Of a DNA stretch of 64,000 nucleotides, positions 18,012 to 26,531 are shown one piece after another. Numbering within the stretch: the first letter of the stretch is position 1; the number at the start of each line of letters is the position of its first letter. Origin of the DNA: Abyssibacter sp036156195 (GTDB taxonomy: Bacteria > Pseudomonadota > Gammaproteobacteria > Nevskiales > OUC007); the NCBI GenBank assembly GCA_036156195.1, contig JAYZUZ010000016.1, positions 124,001 through 188,000 of the forward strand. Reading direction: 5' to 3'. A program made the translations under genes and the position numbers. The notes below the pieces were generated by a model that saw nothing but the letters and a program-made list of their open reading frames with translations, was not told the DNA's origin and did not search any database.

Positions 18012-19508
18012 ATGAATGCTCTGCCGGAAGGAGACGCCCTCCACCTGTCTGAACTCGTCCGCACCGGTGAAGTCAGTGCCGGTGAGCTACTCGAAGCGGC
18101 CATCTGCGCGGTCGAACGTCTCAACCCCCAGCTCAATGCCGTCGTCGCCTCCCTTTATGACGACGCCCGTGCCCGGACTGCACTGCCCACCCGCTCCGGC
18201 CCGTTCGCCGGCGTGCCGTTCTTGATCAAGGACCTGCTTTCAGACTACGCGGGCCAGCCCATCACCTCCGGCAGCCGGTTTCTGCGGGATTACATCCCCG
18301 AGCAGGACAGCGAAATGGTGGTTCGCTACAAGCGCAGCGGACTCAACATTTTCGGCAAGACCAACACACCGGAATTCGGGCTCACCCCGTTCACCGAGCC
18401 GCGGCTGTTCGGCCCTGCGCATAACCCGTGGAATCCTGAGCGCACGCCCGGAGGCTCCAGTGGCGGGGCCGGCGCGGCTGTCGCCGCTGGCCTGGTTCCC
18501 ATGGCCGGGGGTGGAGACGGTGGTGGCTCGATTCGCATTCCGGCGAGCTGTAATGGACTGGTCGGCCTCAAGCCCACCCGGGGGAGGAACCCGACAGGCC
18601 CCACCCGGGGCGATATCTGGTTTGGCTGTGCGGTTGAGCACCCGCTGACCCGCAGCGTGCGCGATTCGGCGGCAGCCCTGGACGCGCTGAGCGGTGCCGA
18701 ACCCGGCGACCCGCACCGGGCACCGCCGCCCGCCGCGCCTTACCTGGATAGCATCGAATCACCGGTCCGCCCGCTGCGCATTGCCTACACCGGCGTGCCG
18801 CTGCTGGGGGACGATATGGCCCCCGAATGCCTGCAGGGACTGGAGCAGACCGTCGCGCTGCTCGAATCACTCGGGCATACCCTGATTGCTGACCATCCGC
18901 CCATCAGCCGTACGGCCTTCGTCGAAGCCTTCATCGTGCTGCTGGTCGCCGAAACCGCCGCCGACGTGAAGGACTTTGCCCGCAAGCTGGGACGTATGCC
19001 GCGTGCAGGCGAACTGGAACCCACCACCGCAGCGCTGGTCCGTCTTGCGGGCAGCTTCTCGGCCGACGAACTGGCGCTGGCGCTGCGTGAGCTTCAGGCC
19101 CAAACCCGCACCTATGGCCGCTGGTTACAGGACTACGACCTGCTGCTGACACCCACTTTGGCCGAACCGCCTTTTGTGATCGGCAAGTACCAGCCCGGGT
19201 TGGCCGACCGCATCGGCATCCAGGCGCTGAACCGGCTGCCGTTGGCGGGTGTCGCGAAGCGCTCCGGGCTGATCGAAAAAATGGCGCAGGACATCTTCCG
19301 GTTCATCCCCAATACACCGCTGGCCAATGTCACGGGAGATCCGTCGATCTCGCTGCCCCTGCACTGGTCGGAAGACGGTCTGCCTGTCGGCATGATGTTT
19401 TCGGGCCATTTCGGCGACGAGGCGACCCTACTGCAACTGGCGCGGCAGCTGGAGACTGCCCAGCCCTGGGCTGCACGCAAGCCGATGCTGTACGCCGCCT
19501 CGGACTAG
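18012..19508 (+). CDS. amidase (amidase-signature family), cytoplasmic
   Basis: 498 residues with the full Ser-cisSer-Lys triad: K73 in LIKDLLSD, S149 in PGGSSGG, and S173 in GDGGGSIRIP, 24 residues later as expected. No signal peptide. The family hydrolyses carboxamides, including 6-aminohexanoate-cyclic-dimer-like and fatty or aryl amides; the substrate cannot be assigned. It stands alone, with 173 bases of non-coding sequence upstream. Confidence 0.9.
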   Translation: MNALPEGDALHLSELVRTGEVSAGELLEAAICAVERLNPQLNAVVASLYDDARARTALPTRSGPFAGVPFLIKDLLSDYAGQPITSGSRFLRDYIPEQDSEMVVRYKRSGLNIFGKTNTPEFGLTPFTEPRLFGPAHNPWNPERTPGGSSGGAGAAVAAGLVPMAGGGDGGGSIRIPASCNGLVGLKPTRGRNPTGPTRGDIWFGCAVEHPLTRSVRDSAAALDALSGAEPGDPHRAPPPAAPYLDSIESPVRPLRIAYTGVPLLGDDMAPECLQGLEQTVALLESLGHTLIADHPPISRTAFVEAFIVLLVAETAADVKDFARKLGRMPRAGELEPTTAALVRLAGSFSADELALALRELQAQTRTYGRWLQDYDLLLTPTLAEPPFVIGKYQPGLADRIGIQALNRLPLAGVAKRSGLIEKMAQDIFRFIPNTPLANVTGDPSISLPLHWSEDGLPVGMMFSGHFGDEATLLQLARQLETAQPWAARKPMLYAASD

Positions 19509-19576
19509 TCCGGAGCCCATCGCCGCGGACTGGCCCGTCCCGCGCAGGCCGTCGCAGAACGGTAGACTGTTCAGTC

Positions 19577-20242
19577 GTGACGAAACGCCTGCTGATGCTA
19601 CTGACCTTGCTGCTTGCCGGACTTGGCCTGGGAGTGCTTGCCTGCAACCTGTGGGTCATCCAGAGCACGCAGGCCTTCCTGTACGACAGCCCGACCGCCA
19701 TCCCCCCACGCGGGGTCGGGCTGGTGCTTGGTACAAGTCCGTGGAGCCGCGAGGGTCGCGCCAACGCACATTTTCGGGGCCGGGTTGAATCCGCCGCCCT
19801 GCTGTATAAACGCGGCGCGCTGCAGCATGTCCTGCTATCCGGCGCCAACCCCAGCGATCGTTATAACGAACCCCGCGCCATGTACAAAACCCTCGCGGAA
19901 CTCGGGGTCGACCGTGATGACATGACCCTGGATTTCGCCGGATTCAGAACGCTGGACTCCGTCGTGCGAGCCCAGCAAATCTTCGGTCTGGAAGAATTCA
20001 CCCTGATCACACAACGCTTCCATGCCTACCGGGCGGTGTTCATCGCCCGCCACCTGGGGTTGGACGTTGTGGCCTACACGGCCCCGACCATTCCGCGTCG
20101 CCGTTCCTACCGAACCGAAATTCGTGAAGTCTTCGCACGTGTCAAAGCGGTGCTCGATCTCTTCTTCATCGACAAGCAACCCCGGTTTCTGGGCGAACGC
20201 GAGGAAATCCGCCTCGACAACACCGACGAAGCAGGGGGCTAA
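19577..20242 (+). CDS. SanA-like DUF218/YdcF family membrane protein
   Basis: 221 residues from GTG 19577. One N-terminal membrane helix (about 4-28) is followed by a DUF218 domain: VLGTSPWSREGRANAHFRGRV, LLSGAN, and the acidic and histidine positions ending in TQRFHAYRA. SanA of enterobacteria affects envelope permeability and vancomycin sensitivity at high temperature. It converges with the next small gene, overlapping by four bases. Confidence 0.87.
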   Translation: MTKRLLMLLTLLLAGLGLGVLACNLWVIQSTQAFLYDSPTAIPPRGVGLVLGTSPWSREGRANAHFRGRVESAALLYKRGALQHVLLSGANPSDRYNEPRAMYKTLAELGVDRDDMTLDFAGFRTLDSVVRAQQIFGLEEFTLITQRFHAYRAVFIARHLGLDVVAYTAPTIPRRRSYRTEIREVFARVKAVLDLFFIDKQPRFLGEREEIRLDNTDEAGG

Positions 20243-20526
20243 GGCTTCGGGTCCCAATCCATCGTCAACGTCTGCTCCACGGGGTTCGTAGCCGCTGGCC
20301 GCGGCTTTTTCACCGGATTGGTCTGAAAATGATGGACGCCATCATCGCGCATCCACTTTCCGCCGTACTCGGTCAAAAAAGCCCGGGCCACATGATGGGG
20401 AACGCAGCGCCCCTCGAACATGGCGCGAGGCAGGGTGACACCCGCCACCAATGCGCGAGCGGCGTCTGTCTCATCCACAGCCAGCAGTGTGCCGGTGTCA
20501 TTCGCGTAGAGCTTTGCGTATTGCAT
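20239..20526 (-). CDS. small hypothetical protein
   Basis: 95 residues from ATG 20526, preceded by GGGAGGGGA; longer starts lack this signal. The protein is soluble, with a short beta-rich N-terminus (MQYAKLYANDTGTLLAVDE) and a basic C-terminal tail (KKPRPAATNPVEQ). Family not recognised. It lies downstream of the DUF1302 gene on the same strand, separated by a hairpin. Confidence 0.6.
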   Translation of the reverse strand: MQYAKLYANDTGTLLAVDETDAARALVAGVTLPRAMFEGRCVPHHVARAFLTEYGGKWMRDDGVHHFQTNPVKKPRPAATNPVEQTLTMDWDPKP

Positions 20527-20585
20527 GCCGTCCCCTCCCTGGGTCGGCGACAGACTAGAACCTGCACAGTCAGTCCGCAACGAAA

Positions 20586-20607
20586 CAGGGCGCCCGTAGG
20601 CGCCCTG
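20586..20607 (-). terminator. probable terminator after the DUF1302 gene
   Basis: A 9-bp stem (CAGGGCGCC / GGCGCCCTG) with a 4-base loop lies 31 bases beyond the stop of the minus-strand DUF1302 gene. On that strand it is followed only by TTTCG, so termination may be partial. Confidence 0.55.
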
Positions 20608-20637
20608 ATTGCCACCCAAGGGTGGAGAGCTATGAGC

Positions 20638-22458
20638 CTAGAAGCTGTAACTCAGTACCGCCTGGGCGTAATCCCGATCACCCAGCAGATTGTACTGGCC
20701 AGCGCCCTGGAACACGGTGTAGCCCAGCTCCAGTTCCCAGCGGTCGAGATAGCGCGTATTGAGCAGCAGATTGATTTGCTCACGCCCCTCGACATGGTTC
20801 GACAGGGGTGTCGGCGAGGTGCCGTTCACATCGTGCTGCCAGAGGATCGTCGGCTCCATGACAAAGCGATTGAACACGTTGTTGTAGGTCATCCGCGCGG
20901 CCAGCCGGTAACCCCAGGAAAAGGCGGTCGGATAGCCCCCGATCTGCTGAGGCACGCCCAACGCAGCCGCCGTTGCGGCGTCACCCGGTGTGTAGGTACC
21001 GGGCGCTTCCAGGCGCAGCTCCTCCAACTCCGGCATGTCCTCGACGTACATCCCGGCCGCCTCGAAGACGACCGTAGTCTGATCCACGCCAATCGGTGCC
21101 CAGGGGCCGAGGATCTTGGTCAGTCCCAGGTTGACCTGGTTCACGCTGAACCGGCGAAAACCGACGATTTCCTGACCGCCCAGTGCGGAACCCTGGATCG
21201 GGGCCACCTGACTGGACACGCCCAAACCGGCCAGCAGCAATTCGACATCGTCGATCTGCAGCGGCTGGTCATCCTTGCGGCTGACTTCACCCTGCAAGGC
21301 CAGCCCGCCGATGATGGTCGTATTGAACGACAAGCCGTAGAGCTTGATGTTTTCCGGGTACACCAGTCGGTAGCCGGACTCGGTCGACGGGTCGTTGCCC
21401 GTGGGTCGGGAACGGCCGGACACCAACGGCAGACGACTGTGATAGTTGGCTGCGTAGAGACTCAGGTCAAGGTCGTTAAGCGCCGGGATGTACATGCGCA
21501 ACGCACCACCGAACTGATCTTCGCTATCGGGTTCACGATCCGGCAATCGGGTGATGGCCGCGCCAAACGGCACGCAGGGCGTCCCATCGGAGCAAACCGT
21601 CAGCGGCACCGCATTTTCCGGCGCACGGCCAAAGCCGATCTGGGCCGTAACCCCGCCAATACCTGCAAAGTCATTGGTCGAAAAATACGTTCCGCTCGCA
21701 TCGATGACCGTTTTTTCCCAGTCCAGCTGGTAGAACAGGTCCAACGACACATTGTCTGCCAGATCAGTTGAAGCCCAGACCATGGAAACGGGTCGATAAA
21801 CCTCTTCCAACTGAAAGCCTGGCACTCGCAGATGATTGACGTTGAAGGACAGCACGCTGTTGAGGCCGTTCTGCACAAACGTGGATTCGCCCCAGTTCAG
21901 CGCCTGTTTGCCGATGCGAAAGGCCAGATAGCGCCCGAAGACATCGAAATCGCCGTAGACATACACATCCAGTAAATCGGCGTCACTACCAACCTCACCC
22001 TGAATGGCATCACGGCGCGCCGCTAGGTCCTGGGCGTTGAGCGTGTCATCCGGCAGGCCTTGGTGGTCCGCCGGATCGAGAAACGCCTCATCCTGAAGCA
22101 CCAGATCGTAGGTGTAGGTGCCACGCACAAATGCACCGAAATTACCCCAGTTCAAGGACAGATCCGAGGTCAGCTTGGTTGGAGCGGCAAAGACATCGCC
22201 CTTGTCGAACTGCAGGTTGCCGTCATCGCCGTTGGTGGAATACGCCAACCCGGCCTCGCCATCGGCGGTCTGGTTGGCGCGACCGATGAGCTGACGGTCC
22301 TGGGATTCCATACGCACCGCAAACCCGGTGGTCAGGTCGTTGTCGATGCGAATGGAGGCATCGCCCAGTTCGAAATCGATCGCCACGGCAGGCCCTGCCG
22401 CCAACGAAGACAGAGCAGCCAGGGTCAGACCCGCTGCGCGGTAGTGTTTTATCTGCAT
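20638..22458 (-). CDS. DUF1302 outer-membrane-like protein
   Basis: 606 residues from ATG 22458, chosen for the GAGGAGT upstream and the signal peptide (cleavage after PAVA). DUF1302 features include the start IDFELGDASIRIDNDLTTGF, RIGKQALNWGESTFVQNGLN and beta-barrel-like alternation through to a C-terminal aromatic residue (VLSYSF). The C-terminal Phe and overall pattern suggest an outer-membrane barrel. The upstream lipase gene is 19 bases away in the same operon. The family is linked to uptake or export of hydrophobic compounds, by genomic association rather than direct proof. A second member is at 62417. Confidence 0.88.
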   Translation of the reverse strand: MQIKHYRAAGLTLAALSSLAAGPAVAIDFELGDASIRIDNDLTTGFAVRMESQDRQLIGRANQTADGEAGLAYSTNGDDGNLQFDKGDVFAAPTKLTSDLSLNWGNFGAFVRGTYTYDLVLQDEAFLDPADHQGLPDDTLNAQDLAARRDAIQGEVGSDADLLDVYVYGDFDVFGRYLAFRIGKQALNWGESTFVQNGLNSVLSFNVNHLRVPGFQLEEVYRPVSMVWASTDLADNVSLDLFYQLDWEKTVIDASGTYFSTNDFAGIGGVTAQIGFGRAPENAVPLTVCSDGTPCVPFGAAITRLPDREPDSEDQFGGALRMYIPALNDLDLSLYAANYHSRLPLVSGRSRPTGNDPSTESGYRLVYPENIKLYGLSFNTTIIGGLALQGEVSRKDDQPLQIDDVELLLAGLGVSSQVAPIQGSALGGQEIVGFRRFSVNQVNLGLTKILGPWAPIGVDQTTVVFEAAGMYVEDMPELEELRLEAPGTYTPGDAATAAALGVPQQIGGYPTAFSWGYRLAARMTYNNVFNRFVMEPTILWQHDVNGTSPTPLSNHVEGREQINLLLNTRYLDRWELELGYTVFQGAGQYNLLGDRDYAQAVLSYSF

Positions 22459-22477
22459 GATTGACTCCTCGCGCCGC

Positions 22478-24685
22478 TTATTGGGCAGGTGCCGGACAGG
22501 ACTGGCCGACCGGCAGGCACAGGCCGCCGGAGCCGAGGAAATTCGCCATTTCGGTCTGCATCTCGCTGGTCGCCGCCAGCGAGGCAGACGGGTCGAGGAT
22601 CGATCCATGATCACCGGCCGCAAATCGCACGACCGCGCCCACGCCACTGGCATCGGTGGCGAGCAGCAGTTCGCTGGTCTCGCCTGGGACGACGTTGTCC
22701 ACGACATCCAACCCCATTTGCATGTACAGGGGATCAGTGCCGCTCAGCGGCCCCGGGATGGTCACGCGGTCGTTGGCCGCCGTCTGCGATCCGGCCGGGA
22801 CGCTGTTGGGCACGACCTGGTCGCCCAGCACCTCGATCATGTGGATCGGATGACTGGCTCGGGCCGCCGCCGCGAAGTTGATCGGGTCCGTGGTATCCAG
22901 CACCAACTGTGAGAAGCGCAGGAAGGTTTCGAAGGTGTCACCCCCCTCGTTAAACCCGGCCGCTGCGAGCCCCTGGGCGACGACCGGCCCAAAGGCCAGC
23001 GAGCCGTCCAGCAGCTTGGCGATGCCACCTCCAGGCATCGCCAGCGTGGCCGCGCCGATGTCGGCATTCACACCCAGCAAGGTCGTCCCGACGATACCGC
23101 CCAGGGAGTGACCCACGAAGGCCACGCGTGACTCGTCGATCTCATCGGTCTGGCTATCGCCGTCCAGGTCGAGCAGACCGATGGACTTGGACAGCCGCGT
23201 GAGGTCGGCCACGGACTGGCGAATGTTGTCGCGCGCCGTCAGCAGGCTGACCAGATTGACGAAGTGCTCACCCGATGGATCCGGCGAACCGTCCGGCCCC
23301 GGTGCACCGGTCTCGTTGTTGACGTAGTCGACGTCGAAGGTCCGCTCGGAGACACCGTTGATGCGGAAGGCGGCGACGCTCGATTCCGGCGAAATGCCAT
23401 GCAAGGGATGGTCGATGGCGATCACCACGAACCCGGCCGCTGCCAGCGCCGGTGCGACCGCGAACATGTCTGTGCGGTTGCGCGTGACGCCGTGTTGGAA
23501 GATCACCACCGGCCAGCCATCCGCCGGCATGCTGCGGCCGCTATTGGCGTTGGGGACAGTCAACAGCACGGGAATGGTCTGTGTGCTCTGGGCGATGGGC
23601 ACAGGGAAGCAGGTGGTCGTGCTGACACTGGGGCGCAGCGGCTCGTTGCTGCCGGGCAGCATGGCCCCCTGGGCAAAGGCCCCACAGGGCACCTGCCCCA
23701 GGAACAAGGCATTGACGTCGGGCTGGGCCGGATCCGCCTGCCAGATGCTGCTCAGTGGCGCCGTGGGGTTTTGCTGACTGGGCGCCTGCAGGTAGTACTG
23801 CGTCTGGAAGGTCCCGGCGTAGATGTCGGCAACCGGCGGCAGGCCAAGATTCAGATTGCCTGTGTTCAGCGTGCCACCCGCACCATTCGGCACAGGCTGC
23901 ACACCCAGCGGCGCGGCGGTGGCCTGGGCGTGGACCGTGCGCAGACTCTTGCCCACCGACTGCGTGGTAAACGGCCAGGCCAACACCAGCTGCGAAGCCG
24001 GGATGCCTGCGGCCGCAAGACCTTCGACGGTGGGTCGGATGACCTGTGAACGCAAAGCTTCTAGTACCGCCTTCTGGGCATCCGTCAACGTGGACAGCGC
24101 GGGCACATCCTGCTCCGACACCTCGACTTCGCTGGCCGCGACTTCGAAGAGTGCGGATGGCTGCGCCGGATGGCCGGCTTCGCTGCGCAGCGCGCGCGTC
24201 AGAGCGACCACATAGCGGGTCTCTGGCGCCAATGGGCGCAGCGGCTGGATTAGCAACCGTGAGCGCTTCTGGTTGATGGGCACCCCGTCGGCGTCATCCA
24301 CCGCGGGGTAATCCTGAACCTCGTAATCCAGCCCGGGCACCAGCGGCGCTCCGGTGGCTGTGTTGATGACGACAACACCCTGCGTCGTGGTCGAGAAGTC
24401 CACCGCGCCCAGCAAGTCCGTGAAGATCGGCGCCGTGGTCGAGAAGCCGTCCACCTCGTTTGCCGCCGTGACGAATGGGGCCGCCGACCCGTTGGGGATG
24501 TTCAGCGTCGGATCGACGAAGCCTGAGAAGAATGCATCAATCGGAAAGGGCACCACCGCGCTGGCAGCGACGGGGTCAAACAGCGAAAGAGCGATCTCAT
24601 TAATCGGCTGCTGCTCGGCGTCTTCATTGACGCTGCAGCCAGCCAGCAACCCGAGCGCGACCGCGCCGGCAAGCCAGTACTTCAT
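22478..24685 (-). CDS. VolA/Pla-1-like surface lipoprotein lipase
   Basis: 735 residues. The lipobox LLAGC (C17) marks a lipoprotein. The N-terminal domain begins like Pla-1/cef and VolA extracellular lipases (ALSLFDPVAASAVVPFPIDA). The alpha/beta-hydrolase domain carries an oxyanion strand VVIFQHG near 393-399, the nucleophile S527 in VGHSLGG, and a histidine in AAGDHGSIL near the C-terminus. VolA of Vibrio is a surface lysophospholipase that releases fatty acids from host lipid. Here it is followed after 19 bases by a DUF1302 gene, which could take up or pass on the products. Confidence 0.87.
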   Translation of the reverse strand: MKYWLAGAVALGLLAGCSVNEDAEQQPINEIALSLFDPVAASAVVPFPIDAFFSGFVDPTLNIPNGSAAPFVTAANEVDGFSTTAPIFTDLLGAVDFSTTTQGVVVINTATGAPLVPGLDYEVQDYPAVDDADGVPINQKRSRLLIQPLRPLAPETRYVVALTRALRSEAGHPAQPSALFEVAASEVEVSEQDVPALSTLTDAQKAVLEALRSQVIRPTVEGLAAAGIPASQLVLAWPFTTQSVGKSLRTVHAQATAAPLGVQPVPNGAGGTLNTGNLNLGLPPVADIYAGTFQTQYYLQAPSQQNPTAPLSSIWQADPAQPDVNALFLGQVPCGAFAQGAMLPGSNEPLRPSVSTTTCFPVPIAQSTQTIPVLLTVPNANSGRSMPADGWPVVIFQHGVTRNRTDMFAVAPALAAAGFVVIAIDHPLHGISPESSVAAFRINGVSERTFDVDYVNNETGAPGPDGSPDPSGEHFVNLVSLLTARDNIRQSVADLTRLSKSIGLLDLDGDSQTDEIDESRVAFVGHSLGGIVGTTLLGVNADIGAATLAMPGGGIAKLLDGSLAFGPVVAQGLAAAGFNEGGDTFETFLRFSQLVLDTTDPINFAAAARASHPIHMIEVLGDQVVPNSVPAGSQTAANDRVTIPGPLSGTDPLYMQMGLDVVDNVVPGETSELLLATDASGVGAVVRFAAGDHGSILDPSASLAATSEMQTEMANFLGSGGLCLPVGQSCPAPAQ

Positions 24686-24857
24686 GGCAGACCTCCAGTG
24701 TGCACCTATGCATTACGACGGTCTCAAGTGGACCGATGGGGCGCGATTGTGGAGGCGTGCCTGTCAATGACACGTGAAGTGAACAGGGGAGCGGCAACCG
24801 CCCATCGGGACGCTATTACCGTTGACCCGAGCCGGACGGCGACGCGCGGGCTGGACG

Positions 24858-26474
24858 CTAGCCGGGCTGAATACGGGGTGAAATACCTGGCCACAGCGCC
24901 AGGGCGGCCTCACATTGTCCGGAAACCGCATCCTCATCCCAGCCAAGCACCGGAGCCATTAGACCGGCCGCTGTTCGCGCCAACTCGGCATCCGGGGCCA
25001 ACATCAGCATAACCGGCAGCCGACGACGCAGCACATCGGCCAGGGAGCGCGCCATTTCATGCTGCGCCGCATGCACAACCTCAGCCCGAATAAAAGGGCA
25101 GTCTTCGTGCAGACGCTGCGCCAGCGACGGTTCGGTGCGGATCAAATCCAGCACGACGTCCGTGCCCGTCCCATGACGCTTGACCAGCCACATCGCCGCC
25201 CGTGCATCCACACCCAGGGCACGGGCATCGGCCTCGGCTTCCGCTCGCCATTGGCTGACATCACCGCTGGGCGCCCAGGCCAGGGGTTGCTGGTCTGTCC
25301 GGCGCGTGCTCCGCGCCGGCCCCAGCTCAGCGCGTGCCATGTCGATGATTTCCTCGGCGTCGCCACGTGCGGTGGTGTACTTGCCGCCAATGGGCATCCA
25401 GAGCCCGGGGCTGGCCTTGCGAACCATGAAATCGCGCGACACGGCAGACAGGGAGTCATCGGTGCCACCCATCAGCGTCCTGACCCCTGCAAAGCAGCCG
25501 CGAATATCCTGGCGCGTCCAGTTCGCCTGACGCAGCGCGCGATTGGCTTCCTCCAGCAGGTACTCGGCCTCATCCTCGTACACCGTCAGGTCCTTGGGGT
25601 CGCCCTGATAATCCGATTCAGTTGTCCCGATGATGGTGTGGTCGTACCAGGGGATGACGAAGAACACCCGTCCGTCCGAACGCGCGGTGAGTAGAAAGGC
25701 GTCCTTAGGGCCCGGCAGTTCCGGCATCATCAGGTGCACGCCCTTGATCAGCTTGTAATCTCCGACCACCGAGCGGCCACCGGCCAGGTCGGGCGCCCAA
25801 GGCCCAGCCGCATTGACCGTCAGCCGCGCCCTGATCTGTCCAGTCCGGCCACCCAGTCGATCTTCGACCCGGGCACCCACCACGCGATCCCCCATGCGGA
25901 GCAGCTCAGACACGGCGGTGTGGTTGGCCACCAGCGCACCCGCGCGCTGCGCCGCCGCCACCACCTCGAGCGTGACTCGGGCATCGTCTTCCTGGCAATC
26001 GCCATAGGAGAAGCCGCCGATCAGTCCATCAGTGGAAAGATACGGAAAGCTCTCCCGCAGTTCCGACGCGTCAAAGCGGTCGTGTGGCGCCACCGGTTGG
26101 CCGCGCCCAGCCAACAGGTCGTACAAGGCCAGCCCGATGCGCATTTTCCAACTCGCAACGCGATCACCGTGGTACTTGGGAATGACGAAGCGAATAGGGT
26201 CCACCGCGTGCGGTGCAATCCGGGTCAGCGTGGCGCGCTCAGCCAAGCCGTGGCGCACCAGACCGAAATTGAAATGCTCCAGATATCGCAGACCGCCGTG
26301 AATCAGCTTGCTGGACGCCGATGACGTTCCGGCCGCCCAGTCCGTCTTGTCGACCAGCGCCACCCGATAGCCTCGAAGCGCAGCATCGTAAGCCGTCCAG
26401 GCTCCGTAAATGCCCCCGCCAATGACCAGCAAATCTACGCTGGCATGCTGCATGGCCTCGAACTGTCGATCCAT
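24858..26474 (-). CDS. glpD: FAD-dependent glycerol-3-phosphate dehydrogenase
   Basis: 538 residues. The FAD Rossmann motif is GGGIYGA (19-25); ASSKLIHGGLRYLE, TVNAAGPW and the IIGTTESDYQGDP stretch are typical of GlpD/GlpA. The C-terminal DAO domain is present. It oxidises glycerol-3-phosphate to DHAP and feeds electrons to quinone. It lies directly after fadE (57 bases), suggesting joint use of glycerol and acyl parts of lipids. No glpK, glpF or glpR is nearby. Confidence 0.88.
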   Translation of the reverse strand: MDRQFEAMQHASVDLLVIGGGIYGAWTAYDAALRGYRVALVDKTDWAAGTSSASSKLIHGGLRYLEHFNFGLVRHGLAERATLTRIAPHAVDPIRFVIPKYHGDRVASWKMRIGLALYDLLAGRGQPVAPHDRFDASELRESFPYLSTDGLIGGFSYGDCQEDDARVTLEVVAAAQRAGALVANHTAVSELLRMGDRVVGARVEDRLGGRTGQIRARLTVNAAGPWAPDLAGGRSVVGDYKLIKGVHLMMPELPGPKDAFLLTARSDGRVFFVIPWYDHTIIGTTESDYQGDPKDLTVYEDEAEYLLEEANRALRQANWTRQDIRGCFAGVRTLMGGTDDSLSAVSRDFMVRKASPGLWMPIGGKYTTARGDAEEIIDMARAELGPARSTRRTDQQPLAWAPSGDVSQWRAEAEADARALGVDARAAMWLVKRHGTGTDVVLDLIRTEPSLAQRLHEDCPFIRAEVVHAAQHEMARSLADVLRRRLPVMLMLAPDAELARTAAGLMAPVLGWDEDAVSGQCEAALALWPGISPRIQPG

Positions 26475-26531
26475 GGATCAGGCGTCCTTGCTATTCGGTG
26501 GAATCGGTACTGCCCACGCCGGGCAGGGTTA

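Noticed and set aside
20329..21771. Long plus-strand open frame (480 codons) opposite the DUF1302 gene
   Set aside because: It is an antisense shadow in GC-rich DNA: no SD, a composition rich in Arg/Gln/His, and it mirrors a well-supported gene.
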